Below, piece by piece: positions 1 to 7,998 of a stretch of DNA of 14,048 nt. Under the pieces are notes generated by a model. That model was not told the DNA's origin, did no database searches, and worked only from the letters and a program-made list of their open reading frames with translations. Position numbers and translations under genes: made by a program. The number at the start of each line of letters is the position of its first letter. Position 1 is the stretch's first letter. This DNA is from JANOQP01 sp044227705 (GTDB taxonomy: Bacteria > Bacteroidota > Bacteroidia > Chitinophagales > Saprospiraceae), in assembly GCA_044227705.1 (NCBI GenBank), contig JBGAWE010000113.1:1-14048 (forward strand), given 5' to 3'.

Positions 1-2397
1 GAAAATTTCCAGCCGGAGGCTGCCTGTTTTCCATCCAACTATTTGAAGATCAATCCTTTTCGAAACCGGGTTTCCCATCAATCGAACCGAAAGCTCGCCC
101 GCCGCCTCGCCCGTCCCGATGACCAGTTCCTGCCCCGTGCGCATCCCGTTGCCGAAGCTGCAGACCCACATCTGCTTCGGCTCGAAGGGGTTGAAGACCA
201 CACGCTCCGGGTGCCAGAACGGGTAGGCCGCCACCAGTTCCCATGTCGGCGAGGCCGCGCTTTTGTTGTGCGTCACCCAGAGGCCCTGGTCCTCGGTCGT
301 GAGGTACATCGTCTGCGCGTCGAGCGGGTCGACCGTCACCGAGCTGACGCGGAGGAACTGCCCGTCGGCCGTCATCGGCTGCCAGTTGAGGCCCCGGTCC
401 GTCGTTCGCCAGAGGCGGCCGAGGTCGTTGGCCGGGCCGCCCCAGCCGCTCCAGACGCAGGCATACCAAATGTTCTCCGCTGCGTCGAAGGGGTCGACGA
501 CGAGGTCTTTCGTCCAGTATTTCATCTGCGCGACGGAGCGGTCGGCCCAGTTCTGCCCACCGTCCGTGCTGACCCACACGCCGCTGCCGGGCGAGAAGGT
601 GCTGCCCGAGTTGCTCTTTTTGGCGCACCACGTCTCGGCGATGGTGCCGTCTTTCAGGATTCTCACGTTGAAAAGCCGCCCCGCGTTGACCCCCACCGGG
701 CTGGGCAGGTGCTTCCAGACGGCGTTCGAGAGCGGGTTCGTGGAAATCCCGTCGACGCGCCAAAGCCCGTCTTCCGCCGCATCGGTCGAGAGGACGCTGA
801 CGTACATCCGGTCGCTGTTCGACGGGTCGGCCGCCAGCCAGACGACGGGCGTGTTGAAGTCGCGCAGCGTCTGCCAGGTCTTCCCCTTGTCGTTGGTGAA
901 AAGAACGAGGCCGTCTTTGTAGCTCGGAAAAACCCGGTTGTCGGCGACGTAGGTCGTCTGGAAAAGGTCGTGGACGCTGCTCGTCGCGCTGAACCAGCCC
1001 TCGCCCGCCTTCACGATTTTGTAGGTCGTGTTCAAAACAGTGCCGGTGTAGTCCATCGCCCACGATTTCCCGCCGTCGGTCGAGCGCACGCCTCGGATGT
1101 CGGTGAAGCAGCCGAACAGGGTGTTTTTGTCGAAAAAGGCCATGTCCCAGACCGTCGTCTGCTCCATGCCGATGCCGCGATATGCCTTCCCGTTCGGGAT
1201 GTCGGCGGTGCCAAGGGGGTTTTCGTCCTGCTTTTTGAGATAGGCCTGATGCCACGTCGTCCCCCCGTCGAGCGAGCGGTGGATGAACCCGTAGTCGGTG
1301 AAAAGCAGGTGCTGCGGGTTCGTCTGGCTGACCGCGAACCCGAGCGCGTTGCCACCCCAAGTCCAGCCGAGGTCGCCGCCCGCGCCCGCGTAGCCGGTCG
1401 CCACGTTCTGGTTGTTTTGGGTGAAAAGCGTGTGCTGCCAAGAGTTGCCTCCGTCCTCGGTTCTCATAACAAAGGGAAATCCGCTCGGGTCGCCGCCTGC
1501 GATGTAGCAGGTGGTCGGGTCGTTCTCCGCCATGCCGAGCCAGACGGCCCAGTCTTTTGTCAAATCAATGCCGGTCATCTTTGGGGCCCAAACCCCGTCG
1601 GCATTCTCCATTTTATAGACGCCCCGGATGGTCTGGTAATAGTTGAAGCCCATCGAGGAGGCGTAGATGTCGGCCTTTGCGCCGGTCAATGCGAAGAAGG
1701 TGAGGCTGCCGCTCGTCGGTTCCTTCGCCGCGCCGAAGCCCATGATGGCCTCGTTGGAAAAATCAATTCCGGTCGTCGCCATTTTTGAAAAAGAAGTTCC
1801 GCCGTCGGTCGATTGGTAGATGCCGTAGTTCGTCCCGAGGAAGATTTGCTGTCCGTCGAACAGCGCGCCGGAAAGGAGGATGCCCGTCCCCGGGTCCTCG
1901 GCGACGAGGGCCTGCGTGGCCGTCTGACCGCCGTCTTTTGAAAAGAAAAGGTGGTTGTAGTCCGTCCAAACCAGCCGCTCGTCGTTGTGCAAGTCGCTGA
2001 AAATGAACAACTTGGACTCGTCCGGCTGGTCGTCGCCCGGGAGCCACGACCAGGTTTTCCCGCCGTCGTCGGAGCGGGCGGGGCGGTCGTCGAAGTGCGA
2101 ACGGTCGTAAAGAATCGCGTATCGGCGCAGCGAGTTTTCCGTAAAGCAGACCTTTGAGAAAGGCCCGGTGATGGCCTCCGTGAAATGCACGACATCGTAG
2201 CTCGTGCAGCCGTCGGCCGTGTGGTAGAGGCCGCCGAGGTCGCTGGCGAAATAGATGTCGCCGTCGTTCGACGGGTTGATGGCCGGGCTGAAAAGCGCGC
2301 CGCCGCCGCCGATTCCGACCGACTCGAAGGCACTGGGCTGGGCTTGCATTTGGGAGGCTGCCAGCAGCGCGGCTGCGGCGAGTTGGATTGCTTTCAT
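1..2397 (-). CDS. T9SS-exported Asp-box (BNR) beta-propeller protein, GH74-like, 3' end outside window
   Basis: The frame is open for 799 codons from the ATG at 2397 to base 1, with no stop. Residues 1-20 form a signal peptide ending in AQA-Q before the mature part. At least nine Asp-box motifs of the S/T-x-D-x-G-x-T/S-W type follow (about residues 109-116, 153-158, 196-202, 313-320, 375-382, 439-446, 501-508, 610-617, 665-672), which is the signature of sialidase/VPS10/GH74 beta-propellers. The N-terminus carries IGGGG (29-33) and SDLGG (52-56), resembling the start of GH74 xyloglucanases, where the Asp of the TDxGG motif is catalytic; FTDIRG (431-436) might hold the second acid. From residue 771 the sequence (NPVSKRIDLQI, then SLRLEIF) matches the start of a T9SS type A sorting domain, so the protein is probably exported and surface-anchored or released. 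Secretion is well supported; substrate and enzyme activity are inferred. It starts 42 nt after the aguB stop, probably co-transcribed. Confidence 0.85.
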   Translation of the reverse strand, partial: MKAIQLAAAALLAASQMQAQPSAFESVGIGGGGALFSPAINPSNDGDIYFASDLGGLYHTADGCTSYDVVHFTEAITGPFSKVCFTENSLRRYAILYDRSHFDDRPARSDDGGKTWSWLPGDDQPDESKLFIFSDLHNDERLVWTDYNHLFFSKDGGQTATQALVAEDPGTGILLSGALFDGQQIFLGTNYGIYQSTDGGTSFSKMATTGIDFSNEAIMGFGAAKEPTSGSLTFFALTGAKADIYASSMGFNYYQTIRGVYKMENADGVWAPKMTGIDLTKDWAVWLGMAENDPTTCYIAGGDPSGFPFVMRTEDGGNSWQHTLFTQNNQNVATGYAGAGGDLGWTWGGNALGFAVSQTNPQHLLFTDYGFIHRSLDGGTTWHQAYLKKQDENPLGTADIPNGKAYRGIGMEQTTVWDMAFFDKNTLFGCFTDIRGVRSTDGGKSWAMDYTGTVLNTTYKIVKAGEGWFSATSSVHDLFQTTYVADNRVFPSYKDGLVLFTNDKGKTWQTLRDFNTPVVWLAADPSNSDRMYVSVLSTDAAEDGLWRVDGISTNPLSNAVWKHLPSPVGVNAGRLFNVRILKDGTIAETWCAKKSNSGSTFSPGSGVWVSTDGGQNWADRSVAQMKYWTKDLVVDPFDAAENIWYACVWSGWGGPANDLGRLWRTTDRGLNWQPMTADGQFLRVSSVTVDPLDAQTMYLTTEDQGLWVTHNKSAASPTWELVAAYPFWHPERVVFNPFEPKQMWVCSFGNGMRTGQELVIGTGEAAGELSVRLMGNPVSKRIDLQIVGWKTGSLRLEIF

Positions 2398-2439
2398 GGT
2401 TGAGAATTTTTGAAAAAAACGGGGCTGCGGGCGGGCTTT

Positions 2440-3324
2440 TCAGTCAATGTACCGCCGCGTCAAATCCCCATAAAAGTCGATGCGCCGGTCGCGGAAGAAT
2501 GGCCAGATGCGCCGCACGTCCTCCGTCCGCTGCTTGTCGATTTCGACGACGGCGACCTCCTCCTTGTCTTTCGATGCCTCGAAAAGAAGCTCGCCCTGCG
2601 GCCCCGCGACGAAGCTCTGCCCCCAGAACTGGATGCCGTCGGTCGCGCCCGACCAGTCCTTTTCATGGCCCGTCCGGTTGACGCTGACGACGGGCAGGCC
2701 GTTGGCGACCGCGTGGCCGCGTTGGCTGGTCTGCCAAGCGGTGTGCTGGCGGGCTTTTTCGTCGTCGGGGTCGGTCGCCACCCAGCCGATGGCGGTCGGG
2801 TAAATCAAAACCTCGGCCCCGGCCAACGCCATCAGCCGCGCCGCCTCGGGGTACCACTGGTCCCAGCAGACGAGAACACCGAGCTTCCCGACCGAGGTTT
2901 GAATCGGCTGGAACCCGAGGTCGCCGGGCGTGAAGTAGAACTTCTCGTAATAGGCCGGGTCGTCGGGGATGTGCATCTTCCGGTAGCGGCCGGCCGTCGA
3001 GCCGTCCTTTTCAAAGACGACGGCCGTGTTGTGGTAAAGCCCCGGTGCCCTTTTCTCAAAAAGAGAGGTGACGAGGACGACGCCATGCTCATTCGCGGCC
3101 GCCGCGAAACGCTCGCTAGACGGCCCGGGAATCGGCTCGGCGAGGTCGAACATGGCCGTTTCCTCGGCCTGGCAGAAATAGATGCCGCAATGCAGCTCTT
3201 GCAAAACGACCAGCTTCGCCCCGCGCCGTGCGCACTCGGCAATGCCCCGGATGGAGCGGTCGATGTTGTCCTCCTTGTTGATGGAGCAGGTCTGCTGGAC
3301 GAGGCCGACGGGGAGTTTTTTCAT
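2440..3324 (-). CDS. aguB: N-carbamoylputrescine amidase (carbon-nitrogen hydrolase family)
   Basis: This 294-residue cytosolic enzyme hydrolyses N-carbamoylputrescine to putrescine, CO2 and ammonia, the last step of the agmatine route to polyamines. The nitrilase-superfamily triad is visible: Glu43 in LQELHCG, Lys116 in YRKMHIPDD and Cys153 in VLVCWDQWYPEAAR. The CWDQWYPEAAR context and the following IYPTAIGW are typical of AguB rather than of other nitrilases, and the length is normal. The ATG at 3324 was chosen because homology begins at once (KLPVGLVQQTC); the frame is open farther upstream, but that extension overlaps the neighbouring gene and is Arg/Gly-rich noise. A perfect TACTTTTG box lies 25 nt before this start. 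The usual partner, agmatine deiminase (aguA), is not in the window. Substrate assignment rests on motifs only. Confidence 0.9.
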   Translation of the reverse strand: MKKLPVGLVQQTCSINKEDNIDRSIRGIAECARRGAKLVVLQELHCGIYFCQAEETAMFDLAEPIPGPSSERFAAAANEHGVVLVTSLFEKRAPGLYHNTAVVFEKDGSTAGRYRKMHIPDDPAYYEKFYFTPGDLGFQPIQTSVGKLGVLVCWDQWYPEAARLMALAGAEVLIYPTAIGWVATDPDDEKARQHTAWQTSQRGHAVANGLPVVSVNRTGHEKDWSGATDGIQFWGQSFVAGPQGELLFEASKDKEEVAVVEIDKQRTEDVRRIWPFFRDRRIDFYGDLTRRYID

Positions 3325-3349
3325 GCTGAAAACGTGGTTTTTGTGGCGG

Positions 3350-3357
3350 CAAAAGTA
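3350..3357 (-). promoter_or_regulatory. Bacteroidota-type -7 box upstream of aguB
   Basis: On the minus strand this reads TACTTTTG, a full match to the Bacteroidota -7 consensus TAnnTTTG, and is followed by GCCGCC as is common in this phylum. It lies 25 nt before the aguB ATG and just after the stop of the upstream gene. I see no TTG at the expected -33 distance, so strength is uncertain. It suggests aguB can be transcribed independently of the secreted-protein gene ahead of it. Confidence 0.45.
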
Positions 3358-3377
3358 GCTGGGTCGGCAGGCGGTGG

Positions 3378-4022
3378 CTAATCGCGCCCAAAAATATCCC
3401 TCGGCAAAACGGCAGGGAAGAGTGGCACGCCACCCTTCCTCAAGATAAAATCGCCGTCCGGGAACAACAGCACCGCGCTCGTGCCGGGGACGTGGCGCGG
3501 AAAGAACGCCCGCCGGACAAGCCCCTCCGAATCGGGCAGCCAGTCGGCCAATTTTTTGAAGTGGCCCAGGTCGACCCCCGGCGAGCAGACGTGGAAATAG
3601 GCCACCGGCTTGTTCTTTTTGAACTCCCCTTTGTTCGCCTTTTCCAAGGAGCGGAGGAAGTTGAGCGGCCACCGCATGTTCGTCGAGTCCCGTTGCGGGT
3701 AGAAGAGGATGGCCACGACGTCGGCCATGTGGATGTACTTGCCGCTCTGTTTTGCCAAGAATCCTCTGATTTCGTCGGCCTGCCCGAGGTCGAGCTTGCC
3801 GCACGAGACCACCTGCTCGATGATGTTGACGACAACCGAGTCGAGGTCGTAATAGAGCTTTCTGTAATTCTCCTCATCGATGCTGTCGAACTGAGCCTGC
3901 GTGATTTGCCGCTCTTCGCTGTCGAAATAGAGCTGCTTTTTGGGCGGGGCGGCTGGGGTTTGCGCAGTCGAAAACTGGATTGCCAAAAGGAGGCAGGCGG
4001 CTGCGGTCAGGTGGTTTTTCAT
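3378..4022 (-). CDS. Secreted protein of unknown function
   Basis: This is a 214-residue protein that I do not recognise. It begins with a clear signal peptide (Lys-Asn, hydrophobic stretch about 5-16, cleavage likely after STA before Gln21), so it should be exported to the periplasm or beyond. The mature part is mixed alpha/beta with many acidic residues and two Cys (74 and 146) that do not form a CxxC. The C-terminal stretch around 181-198 (TSAVLLFPDGDF, then a Gly-rich turn) resembles the last strands of thioredoxin-like folds, but without catalytic cysteines; this is a weak resemblance, not an assignment. It is the first gene of the minus-strand block, 53 nt before aguB, and has a TATTTTTG box 22 nt ahead of its ATG. 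It stops at TAG (3378-3380). Confidence 0.75.
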   Translation of the reverse strand: MKNHLTAAACLLLAIQFSTAQTPAAPPKKQLYFDSEERQITQAQFDSIDEENYRKLYYDLDSVVVNIIEQVVSCGKLDLGQADEIRGFLAKQSGKYIHMADVVAILFYPQRDSTNMRWPLNFLRSLEKANKGEFKKNKPVAYFHVCSPGVDLGHFKKLADWLPDSEGLVRRAFFPRHVPGTSAVLLFPDGDFILRKGGVPLFPAVLPRDIFGRD

Positions 4023-4044
4023 GAAAGGAGCCGTTTGGTTCGCC

Positions 4045-4052
4045 CAAAAATA
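4045..4052 (-). promoter_or_regulatory. Possible -7 box for the secreted-protein gene
   Basis: On the minus strand this reads TATTTTTG, matching TAnnTTTG, 22 nt before the ATG at 4022. A TTTTG lies upstream but with only about 13 nt spacing, shorter than the usual 19-21, so only the -7 part is supported. It sits in the 140-nt divergent gap shared with the MFS gene. On the other strand TTCCTTTG at 4084-4091 is a weaker 7-of-8 candidate for the MFS gene. Confidence 0.35.
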
Positions 4053-4162
4053 AAACGCCCGGCCTCAAAACCGCCCCCTTTGTTTCCTTTGCCCAACCAG
4101 CCCGCCGACCAAACAAAGCCGCCGCAACCAACTTTCTCACGCATCAAAACGCACCGTTTTCT

Positions 4163-5374
4163 ATGAACGAAGTCAACAAATCGCGCCTCTTTCTCGCCTC
4201 GTGCATGGCCCTCGTCGTCACCTCGATGACGTTCGCCATCCGCGCCGGGGGCCTCACTGACCTCGGCCGCCAGTTCAACCTTTCCGACACGCAGCTCGGC
4301 TGGATAACGGGGATGGCCTTTTTCGGCTTCCCCGTCGCCACGACGCTCGGCGGCTTCTTCGTCGACGCGCTCGGCATGAAGCGGTGGATGTGGCTGACCT
4401 TCATCGCGCACCTGCTGGGCCTGCTGCTCACGATTTTCGCGGGCGGCTTCTGGACGCTCTTCATCTCCACCTTCCTCATCGGCTTCGCCAACGGCGCCGT
4501 CGAGGCCGCCTGCAACCCGCTCGTCGCCTCGATGTACACCTCCGACAAGGTTCGGATGCTCAACAAGTTCCACGTCTGGTTCCCCGGCGGCATCGTCATC
4601 GGGAGCCTCCTTTCCTACTTTTTCAACAAAATGGGCATCGGCTATTCGGGCCAGGTGGCGGTGATTCTGATTCCGACATTGATTTACGCCTATCTCTTTT
4701 GGGGTCAAAACTTCCCGAAAACGGAGCGCGTCGAGAAGGGCTTTTCGACCGCCGACATGGTCGCCGCCTGCGCCACGCCGCTCTTCCTTTTCATGATGGT
4801 CTGTATGTTCTTCACGGCCAACGCCGAGCTTTCCACCACCCAATGGGTCGAGAAGCTGCTCGGCCACGCGGGCGCCAACCCGATGGTCATCCTGATGCTG
4901 GTCACTGGGCTGATGGCGGTCGGACGGTTCTTCGGCGGGCCGCTCATCCACCGGCTCAACCCTGCGGGCGTGCTCTGGATGTCGGCCATCCTCGCCGCCG
5001 TCGGAATCTACCTTTTGAGGAACACGACGGGCGGCTCGGTCTATCTCGCGGCCGTCGTATTTGCGATGGGCGTCTGCTATTTCTGGCCGACGATGCTCGG
5101 CTTCGTCAACGAGTACATCCCAAAATCGGGCGCGCTCGGCATGTCGCTGATGGGCGGCATGGGGATGTTCGGCAACTGGCTCTATCAATCTTTCTTCCTC
5201 GGCCCGAAGCTCGACGAGGTGAAGACCGCCGTCGCCGCGACCGGCGTGACCGACCCTGCGGCCCTCGAACTGGAAGCGGGCAAGGCCGTTTTGGGCAACC
5301 TCAACCTGCTGCCGGTCTTCCTCGTTCTGGCCTTCGGCGGCCTCTATTTTTGGATGAAGAACAGGCGCGACTGA
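4163..5374 (+). CDS. MFS transporter, FucP-like sugar/solute permease
   Basis: This is a 403-residue inner-membrane transporter of the major facilitator superfamily. Twelve hydrophobic segments can be read, six in each half, with a longer central loop around residues 186-196 (FPKTERVEKGF). The loop between helices 2 and 3 carries the MFS signature in the form GGFFVDALGMKR (63-74). Helix 4 contains GFANGAVEAACNPL (107-120), similar to the GxVExxxNPL region of fucose/glucose permeases (FHS family), followed by a HVWFPGGIVIG motif (137-147) seen in many Bacteroidota MFS proteins. Substrate cannot be told from sequence; a monosaccharide is the likeliest guess. It is transcribed alone: a divergent gene lies upstream and a strong hairpin terminator downstream. 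Confidence 0.88.
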   Translation: MNEVNKSRLFLASCMALVVTSMTFAIRAGGLTDLGRQFNLSDTQLGWITGMAFFGFPVATTLGGFFVDALGMKRWMWLTFIAHLLGLLLTIFAGGFWTLFISTFLIGFANGAVEAACNPLVASMYTSDKVRMLNKFHVWFPGGIVIGSLLSYFFNKMGIGYSGQVAVILIPTLIYAYLFWGQNFPKTERVEKGFSTADMVAACATPLFLFMMVCMFFTANAELSTTQWVEKLLGHAGANPMVILMLVTGLMAVGRFFGGPLIHRLNPAGVLWMSAILAAVGIYLLRNTTGGSVYLAAVVFAMGVCYFWPTMLGFVNEYIPKSGALGMSLMGGMGMFGNWLYQSFFLGPKLDEVKTAVAATGVTDPAALELEAGKAVLGNLNLLPVFLVLAFGGLYFWMKNRRD

Positions 5375-5432
5375 ACCGCTTCAATCGACAAAAAAACCTT
5401 TTCGCCCAAAAACAGGCGGACTTCGGTCAATC

Positions 5433-5469
5433 TCGGGGCAAGCTTTGCGGAGCTTGCCCCGACCTTTTT
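5433..5469 (+). terminator. Rho-independent terminator after the MFS gene
   Basis: A perfect 12-bp inverted repeat (TCGGGGCAAGCT, loop TTGCGG, then its complement; stem arms 5433-5444 and 5451-5462) is followed two bases later by five T residues (5465-5469). It begins 58 nt after the MFS stop codon. Stem strength, short loop and T-tract are all as expected for intrinsic termination on the plus strand. The right arm overlaps the presumed -33 element of the next gene. Confidence 0.85.
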
Positions 5470-5483
5470 CCCCAATAACTTTT
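5454..5483 (+). promoter_or_regulatory. Candidate promoter of the DUF4340 gene
   Basis: TTG at 5454-5456 and TAACTTTT at 5476-5483 are separated by 19 nt, the spacing expected for the Bacteroidota pattern TTG-N19-21-TAnnTTTG; the -7 box matches 7 of 8 positions. The box ends 23 nt before the ATG at 5507. The -33 element is embedded in the descending arm of the MFS terminator. Confidence 0.45.
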
Positions 5484-5506
5484 CCGCAACAAAGAGCCTT
5501 TCCAAC

Positions 5507-6574
5507 ATGATGAACCGCAACAAGAACCTCGTCCTCGGCCTCCTTTTCGCCATCCTCGGCGGGACGGCCCTCTATTTTCTCAAAACCAAAGACCTGAATA
5601 CCAGCCGCGCCGACGCCTGGGACATGCAGTTCGCCGTCCCCGACGCCCGCGAGTCCGTCTGGAAAATCAGGCTGACCGACCGCTCCGGCCAGCAGGCCCT
5701 CCTCGAAAAACAAAAGGACGGGAGCTGGCGTATAAACGGCCGCCACAAAGCCCGACAGACCTCGGCCAACCTCCTCGTCGAGACCATCCGCCGCGTGACC
5801 GTCAAGTACATCCCGCCGAACGCCGCCGTGCCGGGCATGATGAACAATCTGACGACCTACGGCATCCGTGTCGACATCTTCGGGCAGGGCGCGGCCGAGC
5901 CGATGAAGACCTTCTACGTCGGCGGCGTAACCCCCGACGACCGGGGTACCTACATGATCATGGAAGGCTCGAAGCAGCCCTACGTCACGCACATCCCGAG
6001 CGAGGAGTCGCAGCTGCGGCCGCGCTTTATCATTAAAGAGGACGACTGGCGCGACCGGACGGTTTTGGAAGAAAAACCCGAGGACGTCGCCTCGATTTCG
6101 GTAGAATACCCGCAGTTTCAGGGCTTTTCTTTCAACCTGAACAAGGTCGAGGCGGGCCGCTACGAGGTCAAACCTTTTTACCCCAACCAGCCAGCCATCC
6201 AGCGGCCGCCGACGCGGGGCAAGCCGGAGAGCTATCTTTTGCAGTATGAAAAACTGGTCGCCGAGGGCTTCGAGAACGACAACCGGCTGCGCGACTCGGT
6301 GCTGCGGCTCGTCCCGTTCGCCGCGATTTCTGTGAAAAAATCGGACGGGTCAGAGGAAAAGGTCCGCTTCTACCCCGTCTACGCCCGCGACAACGACGGC
6401 AACGTCGTGGTGCCCGACAACACCGTCCCGTTCGCCGGGCGCATCGAGCGGTACTTCGCGTTCAAAGAGCCGGACGGCGATTTCTACACCGTCCAGCACG
6501 TCGTCTTCGGGAAGATTTTTGCCAACTATCCGTGGTTCTTCGAGCCGGTCGGCGCGGGCGGGATACGGCAATAG
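5507..6574 (+). CDS. DUF4340 domain-containing membrane-anchored protein
   Basis: This is a 355-residue protein with a short basic N-terminus (MMNRNKN), a single membrane segment at about 8-25, and a large soluble domain that should face the periplasm. The layout (a threonine/serine-rich strand region, WKIRLTDRSGQQALLEKQKDGSWRI-type beta strands split around residues 51-75, then a repeat of the same kind after about residue 160) fits the DUF4340 family, whose members are often linked to GldG-like ABC-transporter accessory systems; no such partner is in this window. The biochemical role is unknown. Two ATGs are adjacent (5507 and 5510); the first is used here. A promoter-like pair of elements lies 23 nt upstream. 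It ends 6 nt from the stop of the opposing DUF5723 gene. Confidence 0.85.
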   Translation: MMNRNKNLVLGLLFAILGGTALYFLKTKDLNTSRADAWDMQFAVPDARESVWKIRLTDRSGQQALLEKQKDGSWRINGRHKARQTSANLLVETIRRVTVKYIPPNAAVPGMMNNLTTYGIRVDIFGQGAAEPMKTFYVGGVTPDDRGTYMIMEGSKQPYVTHIPSEESQLRPRFIIKEDDWRDRTVLEEKPEDVASISVEYPQFQGFSFNLNKVEAGRYEVKPFYPNQPAIQRPPTRGKPESYLLQYEKLVAEGFENDNRLRDSVLRLVPFAAISVKKSDGSEEKVRFYPVYARDNDGNVVVPDNTVPFAGRIERYFAFKEPDGDFYTVQHVVFGKIFANYPWFFEPVGAGGIRQ

Positions 6575-6580
6575 TGATTC

Positions 6581-7945
6581 TCATAACCCGATGGAGCCGC
6601 CCACCCGGAAGTTTGCCCTGCTGGTGTGCAGGGGGAGGAAGGCCGTCTGCACCACGTCGGACGTGGCGAACAGCCGCGCCTTCCAGATGCGCAGCTCGCC
6701 GCTCGCGCCGAGGTTGGCCACCGAGTGGTCGTCGAGGGCGTACTGGAGGCCGAGCGTCAGTTTTTTCTTGAAAAAATGCCGTTGCAGTTGGACGGCAACC
6801 GCCTGTCGGCTGGCGAGTTGCTCGGTGCTTTTTTGATAGAAATAGGTGCCGCCGACGGCCCAGTTCTCGCCCAAACCGAACTGCCCCGTGAAATAGGCCC
6901 GCGTCGGGAAGACGGTCTCGAAGTCCTGTTTCGTGGTCGTGAAATCGAGCACGTCGTTGAGGGAGTCGAGCTTGCCGGAGAAGTCGAGGTTCGTCCCGTT
7001 GACGATGTCGGTCGGCGGGAACTCCACGCCGTCGTAGTTGAAGACGCCGTTCGAGTGGCGGTATTTGGCATTTCTCTTCCACGAAATCGAGCTTCCGATG
7101 TCGAGCAGGCTGGCCGCCAGCGAGACGCTGCCGACCGCCACCCGCACCCCGAGGTCGAGGCCGACGCCGAGGTTTTGGGGCGAGGCGTTCTTCGGCTTCG
7201 GGATGTTGACCGTCGGGTCGAAGCCGAGGCCCGAGGTGTCGAGCCGCAGCACGTCGCCCGCCGCGAGGAAGCCGAAGTCGGTCTCCATTTTTATCTGGTA
7301 GATGTCGGGGTCGGTGTAGAGCGAGATGTGCTGCCGGTCGGTGCGGGCCGCCGCCGCGCCGAGCAGTAGCTTGGCCCGGCCGCCGACGGTGATGGGGCCT
7401 TTTTGGGTCGAAATCCCGACGGCCAGTTGCTGCCAGGCCGCCACGTCAAACCCGGGGCCGACCTCGATGGTCTGCCCGATGAACTGGGCGTTGCCGCGCC
7501 ATAGCAGCTCCACGAGCTTTTTTGGGAAGGCCGCCTCGACGTTCGTCCGCAGCTCGTGCGTGAGCGAGAAGGCCAGCCGCCGCCCCTTCCACATCAGGCC
7601 GAAGGTCTCGACGCCGTAGCCCGCGCGGAGCTTGTTGTTCGAGTCGTCGAGCTTCGTCAGGATTTTTTCCACGTCGAAGCCGACCCCGCCGCCGGGTCTT
7701 TTCGGGAAGGCCTCGCGCAGCCCGATGTCGGCCGAGAAGCTGCCGTCGGCCCAGACGCCGGGGAGCATCAACGTGAACTTCTCCTCGGGAAAGAACGCCG
7801 GGTTGACGGCCAGCGACTGCGGCTGCTTCGAGAGGAAGGAGAGGCCAAGCTCCTGTTGCGCAGCCGCCTTTTTGTTCAACAAAAAGAGGGAGGCGAGCAG
7901 AGCGGCGATGAGCCGGAAGGTTGGGCAGAAGCGCATGAAAGGCAT
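6581..7945 (-). CDS. DUF5723 family outer-membrane beta-barrel protein
   Basis: This is a 454-residue protein with a signal peptide (positively charged start, hydrophobic 12-23, cleavage after AAA before Gln30). The mature part begins QQELGLSFLSKQPQSLAVNPAF, split here as the typical opening in which the protein reports missing its targets in the NPAF region, and continues as many short amphipathic strands with Gly/aromatic turns (for example GKLDSLNDVLDF, then TRAYFTGQFGLGENWAVGG), ending in an aromatic-poor VGGSIGL. These match DUF5723 barrel proteins of the PorV/FadL-like class in Bacteroidota. Role in the outer membrane is not known; small-molecule passage or surface-protein handling are both possible. 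The start may be the ATG at 7945 or the one three codons on (7936). It converges on the DUF4340 gene and diverges from the DUF885 gene. Confidence 0.85.
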   Translation of the reverse strand: MPFMRFCPTFRLIAALLASLFLLNKKAAAQQELGLSFLSKQPQSLAVNPAFFPEEKFTLMLPGVWADGSFSADIGLREAFPKRPGGGVGFDVEKILTKLDDSNNKLRAGYGVETFGLMWKGRRLAFSLTHELRTNVEAAFPKKLVELLWRGNAQFIGQTIEVGPGFDVAAWQQLAVGISTQKGPITVGGRAKLLLGAAAARTDRQHISLYTDPDIYQIKMETDFGFLAAGDVLRLDTSGLGFDPTVNIPKPKNASPQNLGVGLDLGVRVAVGSVSLAASLLDIGSSISWKRNAKYRHSNGVFNYDGVEFPPTDIVNGTNLDFSGKLDSLNDVLDFTTTKQDFETVFPTRAYFTGQFGLGENWAVGGTYFYQKSTEQLASRQAVAVQLQRHFFKKKLTLGLQYALDDHSVANLGASGELRIWKARLFATSDVVQTAFLPLHTSRANFRVGGSIGL

Positions 7946-7980
7946 TGATTTTCAACAAGTTAAAAGCCAGTTGGTCGGCC

Positions 7981-7998
7981 TTGCTCGCTGGCGAGCAA
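7981..7998. repeat. Inverted repeat in the DUF5723/DUF885 divergent gap
   Basis: TTGCTCGC and its complement GCGAGCAA are separated by only TG, making an 18-bp near-palindrome. It lies 36 nt upstream of the DUF5723 ATG and 167 nt upstream of the DUF885 ATG, in the shared 219-nt gap. A dyad here is placed as an operator for a dimeric regulator would be, but there is no T-tract and no direct evidence of binding. Apart from this dyad I see nothing else clear in the gap. Confidence 0.4.

Noticed and set aside
50..1441. Minus-strand frame of 463 codons
   Set aside because: It is out of frame with the Asp-box gene on the same strand and is Arg/Gly/Pro-rich noise.
43..1788. Long plus-strand open frame of 581 codons opposite the leftmost gene
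   Set aside because: It is Arg/Val/Pro-rich with no recognisable domain and lies antisense to a minus-strand frame with signal peptide, nine Asp-boxes and a T9SS tail. High GC leaves antisense frames open.
3325..3804. N-terminal extension of aguB (frame open to 3804)
   Set aside because: It overlaps the secreted-protein gene, lacks nitrilase similarity, and a clean ATG at 3324 with its own -7 box gives a normal-length protein.
3385..5412. Ten-mer CGCCCAAAAA repeated at 3385, 4041 and 5403
   Set aside because: One copy is coding and there is no common placement relative to genes; it is likely composition-driven.
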